Below are positions 12,585 to 23,500 of a stretch of DNA of 64,000 nucleotides, piece after piece. Location of the stretch: NCBI GenBank assembly GCA_029706075.1, contig JAINUG010000031.1, positions 2,153,001 to 2,217,000 on the forward strand, written 5' to 3'. The stretch comes from Aldrovandia affinis (lineage: Eukaryota; Chordata; Actinopteri; Notacanthiformes; Halosauridae). A program made the position numbers and the translations under genes. How positions within the stretch are numbered: position 1 is the first letter of the stretch; every line of letters begins with the position of its first letter. The notes beneath the pieces were generated by a model. That model searched no databases. It saw nothing but the letters and a program-made list of their open reading frames with translations, and was not told the DNA's origin.

Positions 12585-13202
12585 GACCAGTGGGCCAGCT
12601 TGATCGCCCCGATCCTGGACAGGACAGCACAAAGAGCATATCAGGATCTGACCCCAGAACAGGTGACCCATTACAAGGTACTAAAAAAAGAAGTTATGGA
12701 TACACGTTAATCCACTGGGCACAACGATTCCATGGCTGGAGTTTTGAACCCACAGGATCACCATGAGCACAAATGTCCGATTTGTTTCCATTAGCTAAAA
12801 GCTGGCTAACTGCCGAGCCCCTCTCCATGGATCCAATTGAAAGAATAGTAGCAGATACACTTTTACACTCCCTCCCCTTTAAGGCTAAAACATTTGCTAG
12901 CTAAGGCTGCACTCGAGGTCCTGCGCAGTGAATGACCGCTGAAGGCAGAACCTGCCACCCGCTCAAAGGATAAAAAGAAGGCAGATGAGGCAACCTGGAA
13001 CCCGGCCAGAGATGGCGGAACCCAACGTTCTACTTCACCCAGAAGTCGACCCTTCCTGAATTTTGAGAACCAGAAATGTTTTGACTGTGGCAAACAAGGT
13101 CACATTTCCTGGAGCTGTCCTCACCGTGATGTCTCCATGCCTTCAGCATCAGACAGTGAGCCTGCCACCGGATGGCCCTGCAGTCTACTAACATCATGCT
13201 GA
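12585..13202 (+). pseudogene. gag remnant with CCHC zinc knuckle
   Basis: The frame at 12585-12710 encodes a helical stretch containing LTPEQVTHYKVLKKEV, similar in style to the SCAN-like capsid segment of Gmr1-type Gag. It ends at a stop (12708-12710). The same frame further on carries the nucleocapsid knuckle CFDCGKQGHISWSC (13077-13118), a perfect C-x2-C-x4-H-x4-C, and ends at a stop at 13200-13202. Gag packages the element's RNA in cytoplasmic particles. The internal stops show it is non-functional. Confidence 0.75.
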
Positions 13203-13816
13203 GCTCATGGAAAAGCCAACAGGAAAGATGCCACAGCTCTTCTAGACTCGGGCAGCATGGTGACGTTAATCAGACCACAGTTAGGTCGGGACCAGAATAC
13301 CACTGCCACCATAGCCATCACCTGTATACACGGGGAAACAAAGAAATACAACACCACGATCCTGAACCTACAGATGACAAAAGGACAAAACGTGGGACGA
13401 GTTGGAATTGTCCTGAATCTGCCGGTGCCGGTGCTGATAGGAAGGGACTCCCCACTATTCGGTCGACTGTGGGCCAGTGTGTCCGGGGAAACGGAGGCAG
13501 AAGAGAATAGAAGGAGGAAGGGAGTCAAACGACAGACGAGGGCCACCAGCAAAGGAAACGTCCAGATGTGTGGATATCAGGAGGTGGATCCGATGCGTCC
13601 ACCAAACGGCTGTCAGAAGGTGAACTGGTCGACACACCGCTCAAGGATGCAGAAATACATTTGTCCAACGTGTTTCCGATGGAATCAGAGGGGGATCCTA
13701 AGCTCATGCCATTGACAGGACAGGTTGGAATGGTCCAACTCGAAGATCCAAACCTGGCTAATGCCCTCCAGCAGGTGACAGTCATCAAGAGGAAACCCAT
13801 AGAGGGGGTGACTTGA
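13203..13816 (+). pseudogene. Aspartic protease region of pol
   Basis: It lies in the same frame as the zinc knuckle, directly after the stop at 13200. ATALLDSGSM carries the D-S/T-G catalytic motif (about 13236-13259), and VLIGRDS is the second conserved strand typical of retropepsins. The frame stays open to 13715 and then continues in another frame to about 13816 (a frameshift). The enzyme would cleave the Gag-Pol polyprotein. Confidence 0.75.
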
Positions 13817-13848
13817 CTTAATTACCACACTTTGCTCTAAAAAAACAG

Positions 13849-14830
13849 TTGTTATATCGAGTGACGAAAAAGCATGATACTGACGAGTGTGTAGAGCTGT
13901 TGTTAGTGCCCGGTCCATTTGTGCAGTTGGTCCTCCAATTAGCCTATGCGCATCTTCTGGGGGCTCATTTTGGAGTCGAGAAAACCTTGGAGCGGATTGG
14001 GACACGATTCCCCGGGATTGCCAGAAGGGGGCTCCAAGTGCCAGAAAGGGGCACCCAAACCTCATTTTTGAAATCCTTTAATTCCACTCCCTATAATCTC
14101 AGTTCCGTTCAATAGGATCGCAGTGGACCTGGTTGGACCCCTCCCTAAGACCAGTCAGGGTCATCAATACTTTCTGGTTCTTGTGGACTACGCTACCAGG
14201 TATCCGGAAGCAATTTTGCTACGCACCATGGCCACCAAAGGGATCGTACATGAGTTGCTGTTATTATTCTCCTAAGTGGGCATACCGGAACAGATATTAA
14301 CTGATCAAGGAACCCCATTCATGTTCTAAATTATGATAGATATGTGTAAAATGCTAAACATAACCCAGCTGCACACTTCCGTTTATCACCCCCAGACAGA
14401 TGGACTGGTGGAAAGGTTCAATCGAACATTAAAACAAATGCTGAAGAAGGTAATGGAAGTGGACAGAACAAAAACTGGGACCAACTGCTATCATATTTAA
14501 TGTTCGTGATCCGGGAAGTACCTCAGGCTTCCACTAGGTTTTCTCCCTTTGAACTGTTGTATGGGAGACAACCCCGAGGGCTGCTGGATGTGGCCAAAGA
14601 AGCATGGGAACAGCAATCGTCACCTCATCGTGCCCTGGTGGAACACATCAGGGAAATAAGAGAGAGAATAGCCACCCTATGGCCCATTCTAAGAGAAGAC
14701 ATGCGGGAAGCACAGAATGCACAAGCCCGAGTCTATAACAGAAAAGTAGTTTCAGCCAGGGGACAAGGTGTTGGTGCTAATCTCAAAGTCAGAGTGTACA
14801 TTTTTGGCAAAATGGCACGGTCCCTATGAA
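13849..14830 (+). pseudogene. Integrase, upstream of RT; catalytic DD35E spacing preserved but frame broken
   Basis: The N-terminal part (13849-14040) carries the H-x4-H half of the zinc-binding domain (AHLLGAH); the two-cysteine half follows after a frameshift. The catalytic core reads in one frame with Asp at 14126 (VDLVGPL), Asp at 14303 (LTDQGTPF) and Glu at 14411 (LVERFNRTLK). The last two are exactly 36 codons apart, the D,D-35-E spacing. In-frame TAA stops at 14273-14275 and 14327-14329 and a frameshift before 14500 kill the gene. From 14500 the frame continues with the C-terminal region (STRFSPFELLYGRQPRG). Confidence 0.85.
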
Positions 14831-14950
14831 ATTATTGAAAAGGTAGGGGAAGTGAATTATCGTGTCTGACAGCCTGGGCGTAGAAATATAACCCAGATTT
14901 ATCACATTAACCTGTTAAAAAGGTGGAACTCCCGTGAGGTACTGTACACT

Positions 14951-15830
14951 GTGTGCCCTCAGAAATCTGTTTCAGAGACCATACCTACGGAAGTGCAACC
15001 GGGGGAACAATTAAGCCTGGCTCAGCGGCAGGACATGCGGGAGCTTGTGGATGGTCATGAGGACGTGTTTTCCAGGGAACCAGGGTGCACCACCCACATC
15101 CAACATCACATTATCACTGGGCCAGGGGAAAAAGTGAAATTGTGTCACTATCGCATTCTGGAAGCCAGGAGGGAAGCCATCAGGGTGGTGGTATTATAGA
15201 ATAATCACATAGTGAGTGGTGCAGCCCGATCAATATTGGCGCCAAAACCAGATGGTACGCTCCGATTCTGTAATGATTTTAGAAAGTTGAATGAAATATC
15301 GAAATGTGATGCATATCCAATGCCGTGGATTGACAAACTAATTGACAGACTTGGAACAGACAGATTTATTAGCACATTAGACCTAACCAAAGGTTACTAG
15401 CGGGTACCGCTAGCTCCCGAGGCTCGGGAAAAAACTGCTTTTGCCACCCCAGACGGCTTATTTCAATATAGAAAATTACCTTTCGGTTTACAGGGCCAAA
15501 TTTCAATGGTTGATGGGCCGGATCCTCCGTCCCCATAGAAAATACCAGGTCCGAGCCGTGCTACAGACATTACGGGGGGCAGGGCTCACAGCAAATCCCA
15601 ATAAATGTTGGCTTGGTCTGCAGGAGGCAGAATACTTGGGGTATACAATTGGGAGGGGTTGTATAAAACCACAAGAAAGAAAAGTGGAAGCAATTCGAAA
15701 CTGGCCTCGCCCCCTCACGAAGAAGCAAGTGCGCACATTTTTCGGGCTAACCAGCTACTATCGTCGGTTTGTACCTAACTTTGCCTTTTTAGCCAGCCCT
15801 TTAACAGATCTTACCAAAAGCCGACTGCCA
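14951..15830 (+). pseudogene. Reverse transcriptase with catalytic YxDD segment missing
   Basis: An N-terminal segment (14951-15199) leads to the fingers region with SILAPKPDGTLRFCNDFRKL (about 15230) and to the LDLTKGY motif, which bears the first catalytic aspartate and is followed by a TAG stop (15398-15400). After a frame change the palm helix FQWLM (15501) continues to HRKYQ and then directly to VRAVLQTL (junction at about 15548). The stretch that normally lies between, with the YxDD box, is absent. The connection region with YLGYTIGRG and LTSYYRRFVPNF follows. The copy cannot polymerise DNA. Confidence 0.85.
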
Positions 15831-15936
15831 GACCGGGTGGAGTGGACAGAAAGGACAGAGGAGGCATTCCAAGAACTAATGCGGATGCTGTTCAGGACCT
15901 GTACTGATAACCCCCGATTTCACAAAACCTCTACTG

Positions 15937-16330
15937 GTGCAGACGGATGCAACGGAAACGGGGGTGGGGGCCATACTATCACAAATACAAGAGGGAGATG
16001 AACACCCAGTTATGTACATCAGTCGGAAGCTGTTACCGAGAGAACAAAAATATTCTACAGTGGAGAAAGAGTGCCTAGCAATAAAATGGGCACTCGAAAT
16101 GCTGAAATACGATCTATTAGGAAGGCATTTCACCCTGGTAACGGACCATGCGCCATTAGTATGGATGGCCAGGAACAGAGACAGTAACGCCCATGTTACT
16201 AGGTGGTTTTTGTCGTTGCACCCATTTATGTTCTCTGTCTCACACAGATCTGGTGCAGCCCACGGGAATGCCGATGCCCTATCCAGGAGAGACGCACTAT
16301 GGTGTCAAGCCGCCCCTCCCTTCCGGTCAG
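15937..16330 (+). pseudogene. RNase H domain, last pol domain before the 3' LTR
   Basis: The domain begins MQTDATETGVGAILSQ with the first catalytic Asp, then EKECLAIKWAL with the Glu, TDHAPLVWM with the second Asp, and ends GNADALSRRD. This frame is locally undamaged although it is offset from the RT frame. The open frame then runs on into the 3' LTR as far as 16467, so the final residues are not original coding sequence. RNase H removes template RNA during reverse transcription. Confidence 0.85.
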
Positions 16331-16393
16331 AGCTGAGGAAGAGGGTGTGTGGCAGACGGCCAGGGGAGGTAATCATCATAGAGGGGAAATACC

Positions 16394-16841
16394 TGCCGTC
16401 ACACTGGCTCCACCCCAAACCGTATATGGAGCTCCGGAGGAAATATGACACATCGGGAAACCCTTAACAAGCTGAAGGCTTGGAAATAAAAGACGCACAT
16501 TTTCCCCAAACTAATCGCAGAGTACCGGAAGGGAAAATCGTGACGGGAGTGAGAAAGAGTAGAGCATTGTTTTTGGATTGTTTGTTTGGATTGACCTGGA
16601 TTGTTTTGAGACCCCCCTTTGTGTACCAAATATTGATTGAATGAGAACCTGGCTCAGACTAACGACAGCGGATTACGGACAACGACTACGGATATGGATT
16701 GACTGTTTGCCTTATTTATCCGCTCTCCCAAATTGTGAGTTTACCCCTAATAAGCCCAGTTATATTTAATTGACCGTCTTGTGTGTTGTTTCGTTATCCA
16801 ACTTGGTTGCGTGGAAACCCCACACCCCTGTTTCTGCTACA
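16394..16841 (+). repeat. 3' LTR of the Gmr1-like element
   Basis: Begins TGCCGT after a short purine tract (GAGGGGAAA, 16381-16389, candidate polypurine tract) and ends GCTACA. It is a direct repeat of 12076-12528 with scattered differences. Confidence 0.88.
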
Positions 16842-16856
16842 ATATATCAATTCAAA

Positions 16857-17015
16857 TGACCTGGTCAGGTCAGTTAGTAGGGGCAGAGATATTTGGGCTA
16901 TTCAAATCCAGGCTAGATGCAGTATTAGATACTCTTTAGATTAGGACATGATGAGCCTAGATGGGCTGAATGGCCCATTCTCGTCATTATGTATTCTTAT
17001 GTTCTAATTTACTGC
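16857..17015 (+). mobile_element. CR1-type LINE, 3' end only
   Basis: About 150 bp match the last part of the CR1 element in intron 7 (47880-48035), including ACTCTTTAGATTAGGACATG and the tail ATTCTTATGTTCT typical of CR1 3' ends. It is 5'-truncated, as is usual for LINE copies, and sits immediately after the 3' LTR. Confidence 0.8.
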
Positions 17016-17044
17016 CAATGACATGTCATTGCCGCAACGTCCTC

Positions 17045-17170
17045 AGTTGGGAGAATGCCGACAAGCATTGCATCAGATGAGTACACTACATGGGCAACTG
17101 CCAAAGGCAGACTGCAGGTGTCCATTTGACCAGAGGGGTTGCTGGTGTGCGATGAGATGAGGACAATCAT
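17045..17170 (+). repeat. Repeat R, copy 2, 5' part
   Basis: Aligns with 7045-7150 (shared GGCAGACTGCAGG and GTGCGATGAGA). It is interrupted at about 17170 by an L2 fragment, and the remainder of R resumes at about 17650. Confidence 0.65.
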
Positions 17171-17650
17171 TACATAATATTAATTTACCTTCTGTTATTA
17201 TCCAGAGTGACTTACAACACAAAAGAACATAAGTGAATCCACATGCATTATATTAGTGACAGTGACATAGATCTGGCGAACAATGCTCCCAGACCAGCGA
17301 GTGTATATGCAACAACACTAAAACACTACTGTAAGTTAACTATGCCAATCCTAGAACCATGACTCAAATTGTAAACATACAGATACATCCAATAAAATAA
17401 GATATAATAAATAGAACGCCTGAATAGATACAGTGGGATGGGAGCCAAGATGCAGTCTGAAGAGGTGAGTCTTAAGTCTGTGTCGAAAGATGGCAAATGA
17501 TTCTGCTGTCCTGACTACAGTGTTCATTCCACCACTGGGGAGCCAGAACAAACAGGCAACGTGGCCGGGAAGAGCAACCCCCCGAGGTCATAGTGTAACT
17601 GTTCAATTCACTGCCCTGTAGGCTAGCACCAAGGTTTTGAACTTGATGCA
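17171..17650 (-). mobile_element. L2-type LINE 3' fragment
   Basis: Read on the minus strand it encodes the C-terminal tail of an L2-like reverse transcriptase protein (FKTLVLAYRAV, then a degraded stretch, then SFAIFRHRLKTHLFRLHLG at 17540-17430). It ends in the tail GTAAGTCACTCTGGATAA at about 17213-17196. The frame carries stops. It splits repeat R, so it inserted after R was in place. Confidence 0.7.
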
Positions 17651-17757
17651 CTCTGGCACTGGCATGGTCAGGTCAGGATTCGATATCGTACCATGGGACG
17701 CAACACGACACTGAACCAGTGCTTGGGCAGAATAAGCCACCCGGGCAGCCCAATTCA
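17651..17757 (+). repeat. Repeat R, copy 2, 3' part
   Basis: GGTCAGGATTCGATATC through CCGGGCAGCCC parallels 7224-7310 (GTCAGGATTC ... CTGGCAGCCC). Together with 17045-17170 it completes one copy. Confidence 0.55.
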
Positions 17758-19463
17758 AACCAATTCAAACTAATCAGCCTGTGTAATTTGGTTCCAAAAT
17801 GGTCACCAATTTACTGAATGAACACACCATGATCTATAAATGTGGCCTTTAACAAAAGCACCTGAATAGAACACACTGCTGCTGCTCCAATCTGGAGACC
17901 TTACAAGTTGATGAATAAAAATGTATCTCATACATGACTAAATGTGAGGGTAACACGAGGCGCTTTTTAGATCAGGCATGGCGTAAGGTGCATGACGTGT
18001 GAAAGGGAATACCCATGAAACGTGCATGAGAACCGCAGACAGAAAAGATGGGGCATGCGCTGAACATGTATCATGCATGAATATTGACATGATGTATTTC
18101 GGCAAAACACATTTCTGTAAAGTGCTCAAAAATGTCAGGACAATGCTCCACCTCTTCAGAGCAGTGTGTCTTCATTATTTTCCTTGGCTGTCATAAATGC
18201 CTGCGTGAGCCGGTACTCCAGACACTAAAAATAGAGCACGGAGCTCAGGAAAGGACCACTTCATCTCCTAGTTCCAGGGTGGCCTGGTTTTCATTACACA
18301 ATGTCGACAGAGGTTCAGATCTGTCTGTTTATTTTTAGCTAATAATCATATTTAACTTAAACCTAAAGGTACTACCTAGAGTCTTCTCCCAGTTTACTGT
18401 GATTAATGACAGCCTTGAACTCGCTTTTTTAACATGCATGGCAGGCGTCCTGCCATCATCCATGCCTGATTACAGGTACTAATGTATTGTAATTAATCAA
18501 AGTCTCAGTTCCTGAACATGCAAGGGAGATGTACTGTAGTTATCCACCGCTGAATACAACTTCTAGTGCACTGTAATTAAGCACAGTTAAGACTTGAAGC
18601 ATCTTCTTCAGCATGTGTTTGGATATCAAGTGCGATATGCTTCCATTTGTTTCGTTCCATTCCTCAGACATCTGGGAATTATTCACAATCTGCATAGTCA
18701 AAGGGGGATGGGTGGTGCTACTTCAGGTCAGACAGGTGTTGCTGGGCTAGGACAGTGGGTGGGTGAAAATCTCAGATTGGAGTGGGTGGAGCTTGTATAG
18801 GTGGGGCTGACATTATTAGGCTGGTATTGTGGGTTGGTGGAGCTACTAGAGGTGGTGCTTTTCCAGTACATTTACTTGGCAGCCATGTTTCATCTGCTGA
18901 CATGAGGGTAAGGTTTCTGAAGCCTTGGGAATGGGAAACTCAGGGAACTGCATTTAGATGAATAGTATTCAAAATTTCTCATACATTAAAAAAAATCCAA
19001 TCTTTCATTGTTGAAACAAGGTTAATTGTAAAACATTACAGCATCTCCTTATTCAAATCACTTCAGCTGCAGGGAAAGGTGCTTGTCTCTTTTGTCTGTA
19101 TTTCATGGTGTGTTGTTAAATCTCCTCCACCCCATGTGTCACAGCTCCTCCTGAGAGGAGCAGATTGCCATTGTTTCCCCTTCCTCCAGTGCGCATGGGC
19201 TATGCACACAGGGAATTTCCCCCGACCCGGAGGATTTTGGGTGGCTGTGAGCGATGTCCCGCATAGCAGAAGGCTGGGCCTTAAATCCCAGTCATAACAG
19301 ACATCTCACTGGGATGTTGGTGGCACTCCAAACCCCATGCACCCCTCCCCCCACATCGCCTCACCAAGCAGGGTATGACCAAAGGCCCATTTCACCGCGT
19401 GATATTAATGCATATGATCGACTCCAGACAAATGATTTATTCCCTAAAAATATAGCAAAGATC

Positions 19464-19465
<2 letters not shown>
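17758..19465. other. Intergenic DNA, no gene seen
   Basis: No exon or clear mobile element. A GT-rich tract with GGGTGG and GGTGGGGC motifs runs from about 18700 to 18870. Confidence 0.5.

Positions 19466-19528
<63 letters not shown>
19466..19528. repeat. (TG)n microsatellite, about 31 units
   Basis: An uninterrupted TG run. Frames through it (Cys-Val repeats) are artefacts. Confidence 0.97.
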
Positions 19529-19531
<3 letters not shown>

Positions 19532-19874
19532 TCTCTGAGAGAGAGAAACAGGTCACCTCTCTTTTCATCCCTTTATTTTCTTAATGCAGACAAACTGTCC
19601 CTCAGCTTAAGCAGTCCCAGCAGGGGCCCAAAGGGACACCAGCAAGGTGCTTTGACATGGAATTATTCTGCGCAATTGGTTTTGACATTTTTATTGTGTA
19701 ATACCAGGCACTGTTACAAAATTCTACATGCACTGCAAATTTAATAGTATCCAATATGTGTCCAGTTTATGAAAGCGGTGGCTTTATATTGATTTTCCAT
19801 GGTATATTTTTATAGTGATTTGAATGAAAATGAGCACAATATTTATTGTGGACTACATTAAAGGGAAGGAAATG

Positions 19875-20253
19875 GGGGCCTCGGGTGGCGTAACGGTCTA
19901 AGCATTCGCCCAGAATGCAAGTTGTCCATTGCAGCTGCGGTTTGAAACTCAGCTGCGCCAGTCTGGCCCTGGCTGGGAGCCCAGATCAGGGGCAACATTT
20001 GGCTGTCCGCCCCAGGGGGAGGGGGGAGGGAGAGCCGACACAAGCTTGCCGAGGAGCAGGAAGGCAACCAGGTAAACATAGTTAGGCGAGTCCAGTCTCG
20101 GAAGAGGCGGATCATTGCCTCCAGGTATTAGCTTGTCCTGTGGAGGTGGGCGGCGAGTTTGTGGGGGAAGGTAAATTTGAAGGAAATAGAGGGTATAATT
20201 GGCCACTAAATTGGGAGAAAAAAAAGTGGAAAAATCAGTAACACATTTTTTAA
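19875..20253 (+). mobile_element. tRNA-derived SINE, family A, copy 1, with perfect 15-bp target duplication
   Basis: The head has tRNA-like promoter boxes: GGTGGCGTAACGGTCTAAGC for box A and GGTTTGAAACTC for box B. The middle contains TTGGCTGTCCGCCCCAGGGG and the tail is AATTGGCCACTAAATTGGGA plus an A-run. It is flanked by the exact duplicate aaagggaaggaaatg at 19860-19874 and 20254-20268, the mark of LINE-mediated retroposition. Related copies are 25590-25885 and 43597-43974 (reverse). I cannot assign it to a named SINE family. Confidence 0.85.
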
Positions 20254-20268
20254 AAAGGGAAGGAAATG

Positions 20269-20449
20269 TCCATTCAGTGCAAATCCTTTGATTTAACTTG
20301 CAATGCTTCCTTTTGAATGATTTGGAGAAATTATAATAATTTATGTTGGAAGGTTCAATTGCATTTGTTGGCCAATTCCATTTCTAAAACGTCCTTTGCC
20401 AATTCAGGAGAACTCAGATGAGCACCTTTTGTGTCCTCAGAAAAGACAC
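20269..20449. other. Non-coding spacer
   Basis: Nothing recognisable. Confidence 0.5.
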
Positions 20450-20590
20450 AGTCATTGCATTGGGTGAGTATATACTCTCATTGCACAGCTGGTGCAGGCA
20501 GGTTGCAAGTACCTGATTGACCAGAGGAGTCACTATTGCACCATAAGGTTGGGGAAACCCTGCTGACTGAATTCCTCTATCCCTCTGTGA
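20450..20590 (+). repeat. Repeat R, copy 3 (partial)
   Basis: AGCTGGTGCAGGCAGGTTGCA and TTGACCAGAGGAGT match the core of the copies at 7068-7150 and 17083-17165. No flanking duplication was seen. Confidence 0.55.
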
Positions 20591-23500
20591 CGCTAGGGCC
20601 AATTTTCTGTCACTCCGTGAGACAATACTCACACTGGTACGATCAAGATTTAATTTATTAGAGGTCTGCACTCATTTTAATCTTATATTTCACCTTTGAA
20701 ATGTTTAATGTGACAGTGTACTCCCTACTCATACCCCACTGTGCCAATCAGGATCATTCATGCATTTATGGAAGCTGAGTCAATTTTCTGAAAAAGAAGG
20801 GACTAAAAATATACTTTGTGGTCCTGACATACCCACAACTATGGGCCTAATTGGCACCGTAAGCAGTAGGCACATGTAGACAGCTGTTCTCGTGTCACGT
20901 CTGATGCAGTGCAGTCGCTAAAATGAAGCCTTGTTCTTTTAGATAATTAATCCAGCCTTTATTGTACATGATAATTGCCATCATATTAGTCCCAAGAGAA
21001 AGACACATGATGTTCTTGGATATGCGGTGTAACTGTGTCACAGTAAGTCTGCTGATCCCGCTGCAGTTGATTATTCATACTCATTTAATAATTAATTTTC
21101 TTGATTGAGCCTAAAGATGCCTCTGAATTTAAATATATTTGCAGTGATTGTGTGGAACAAAATGTATGATTGATAGATTAGAAGTTAGCTTTATGGGTGG
21201 TACTCTAGGAGGAGGATATGCATTACTAAATTCTATGTATTCTTCTCAGCATCAGACACTTGTGTGAGTGTTTTAGGCCTTGTGTCTCACATGGAAAATG
21301 TCCAATCAGAATTGAATGTGTTGTGGAGAAGGAAGAGGTCTGTTACTCATGACAGGAGTGTGGTGGGCATGCATATGTTTGTGTGTGTGTGCGTTTGAAT
21401 TTGTTGAGGGGGCTATAGGGCATCACAATTTTTGTCAATTATTACCATCCCACTCCATTTAATCATAGTTATTTTAAAAACTTCTAATTACACAGTATTG
21501 TATACATCATTTCGTAGATAGATTCAGGCATCATGGTTAGCTTCATTCTCTAATGTAATATTACTCCACCTACTGGTGATGTCTCACAAGTTATGCTTTG
21601 CATCAGAAGCAGCAGTGTTCCCTGCACTTGAACAGCATCGAATAATGCTCTCTTTATGAAAAGAAATCAGCCTATCTTTCAGAGGGTAAGATAATGACCA
21701 TTGTACTTGTACATTGTAATGTATTTGTCTCTTTGTAGCACATGACTTCGAGTGACTTGTCAGTACACAGGCAGCAGGAATGACATCACAGCAATGTCAA
21801 TACGTGTGATGTCACCCAGCTTGCCGCTGAAGACTATCACACTTTGCCCTCCGGTGCCTGTTTCTAATGGTTAAGAAACTGAAATTGGTAGAACAGAGCC
21901 TGTATTCACTTGGTAATTTCGATGTATGAAATGGCATTTGAACAATAATCAATTTGTGTATGCACAGTACAATGTTGAGTCACGTTCAGTCAAGTTTAAT
22001 TCAATTGCATATGCTCTGGACACACTTGTGATATTATGCACTCAATGGGAGTATACGTATAACAGTAAGAGTAAGTAAACTCACTGGGATTTAAACAGGA
22101 CCAGCTGCATACTATACAATAAAAGAGTATGCGATTATCCAAAATTAAATTACAAGGAGTCAGCTGCATCACATTCCACCCTTGAAAAATACATATTCTG
22201 TGTAGCACAAAATAATGTGTACATGCATGTATGCACATTTTTATTTCTTTGTCATTTCTGTTTCAATTTTAATTGGAAGGTTTAAATAACCATCCTTCAT
22301 CTTCTCAATGTGTGTTGTGACATATTTGTATCCATTCTAATGGAGATAGATAATTTGTAACCTGTGGTCTGGAGGAGTTTACTGGCATCCAGTGTAAGTA
22401 AACACTTAGGTTGAGTGTATTCACCTAATTTATTGAATTTACTGTCATATTCCAAAGTGCTGTTTTGATGCTGTGAGGGTTTCCTTCGCTTTACTCATTG
22501 AAGTAAGGCTTGAGTTCGACTTGAGTAGCACATAATCTGGAGAGACAATGTCTTGAAGCAAAATGATTTGTAGACCTAGCAGAGAGTGTGGGTTTACTCC
22601 TTCTTTTCAGCTCAAAGGTCAAGCAATTCACTGGTTCTCCGGGGGACGTGCCGGAACCAAAGGCTGCTGTCTGGTTTTGTCTGGTCTAATGCCCATACTG
22701 CACATGGAACGCTGCACATGGATATCGTCTATGTTTATCATCCACCTGCAGGTAGTGGGTGTACCCGTAGCCTTGCCTCTATGTTTGTTTTGACCTGGGA
22801 GCTGTTTGTGCCTGGAAGAAAATCCAAAGAACCAGCATGCCCTCATGTATTATTTCAGTAAACAGACTTTTATTCTCCCCCCCCGCCCTTCCACTACCCT
22901 CCCGCTGGTGAAAAAAGATGTTCCACAGAAAAAGCAAAAATTGAACTACTGGAATTTCCCATTATTGGACTAGTCTTGGGCTGTGTTTTAAAATGCACTA
23001 ATTTTGCATTCGGTAATGCTGCCAAAGAACTACTGGTGTCAATGAACCACCAAGTATGCAAGCTGGTAGGACAAATACATTTAGTTAGATTGGAATGTAC
23101 ATTGGGGTCATCACTGTGCCACGAACCTTGCCCTTGTATGTACATTAAATAGTAAATTTGTCCAATTTACCGATGTATTTCAGAAGAGGCTGTCAGTGTT
23201 TTTAGTCATATTTAAAATCAAGTACACACATTGTCAAGTAGACAAAGTCCTGAGTGACCACTAACATTTGAACACAAATTCCTCCATCGCTTCCCTGTAC
23301 TTCATTAGAATTTGAATAAGTGTTGTCAAATAGCACAGACTTCTAGGAACGACAAACGTGTTTGCTTTTTGGTATGCAAGAAAACATTTGGAGAACCGTG
23401 ATGAGTTCCGCATAGATGGGTTTTGGAACAGTACTTGACAGGTCAGGTCACAAACTTCCACCCTTATGTGCTTTTAAACAGGCTCAATGTGTCTCTTTGA

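Larger units (their letters stand above)
12076..16841 (+). mobile_element. Gmr1-like Ty3/Gypsy LTR retrotransposon (pol order PR-IN-RT-RH), defective
   Basis: Two direct LTRs of about 450 bp flank a 3.9-kb internal region. Domains in order are a gag fragment, a CCHC zinc knuckle (13077), an aspartic protease with DSGS (about 13242), integrase (13849-14830), reverse transcriptase (about 15000-15800) and RNase H (15937-16300). RNase H ends about 100 bp before the 3' LTR, so nothing can follow it. In ordinary Ty3/Gypsy elements integrase lies after RNase H; the Copia-like order seen here defines the Gmr1-like group described from fish and other deuterostomes. The sequence atatatc lies just outside both LTRs (12069-12075 and 16842-16848), although the left flank is a TA repeat. 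Stops, frameshifts and loss of the RT catalytic box make it inactive. No envelope frame is present. Confidence 0.9.

Noticed and set aside
12230-12766. 178-codon open frame on the + strand as a host gene
   Set aside because: It lies mostly inside the 5' LTR and runs into the gag leader; the same sequence recurs in the 3' LTR.
12076-16841. An endogenous retrovirus with an envelope gene
   Set aside because: No open frame or space exists between RNase H and the 3' LTR for an envelope, and the domain order is that of a Gmr1-like retrotransposon.
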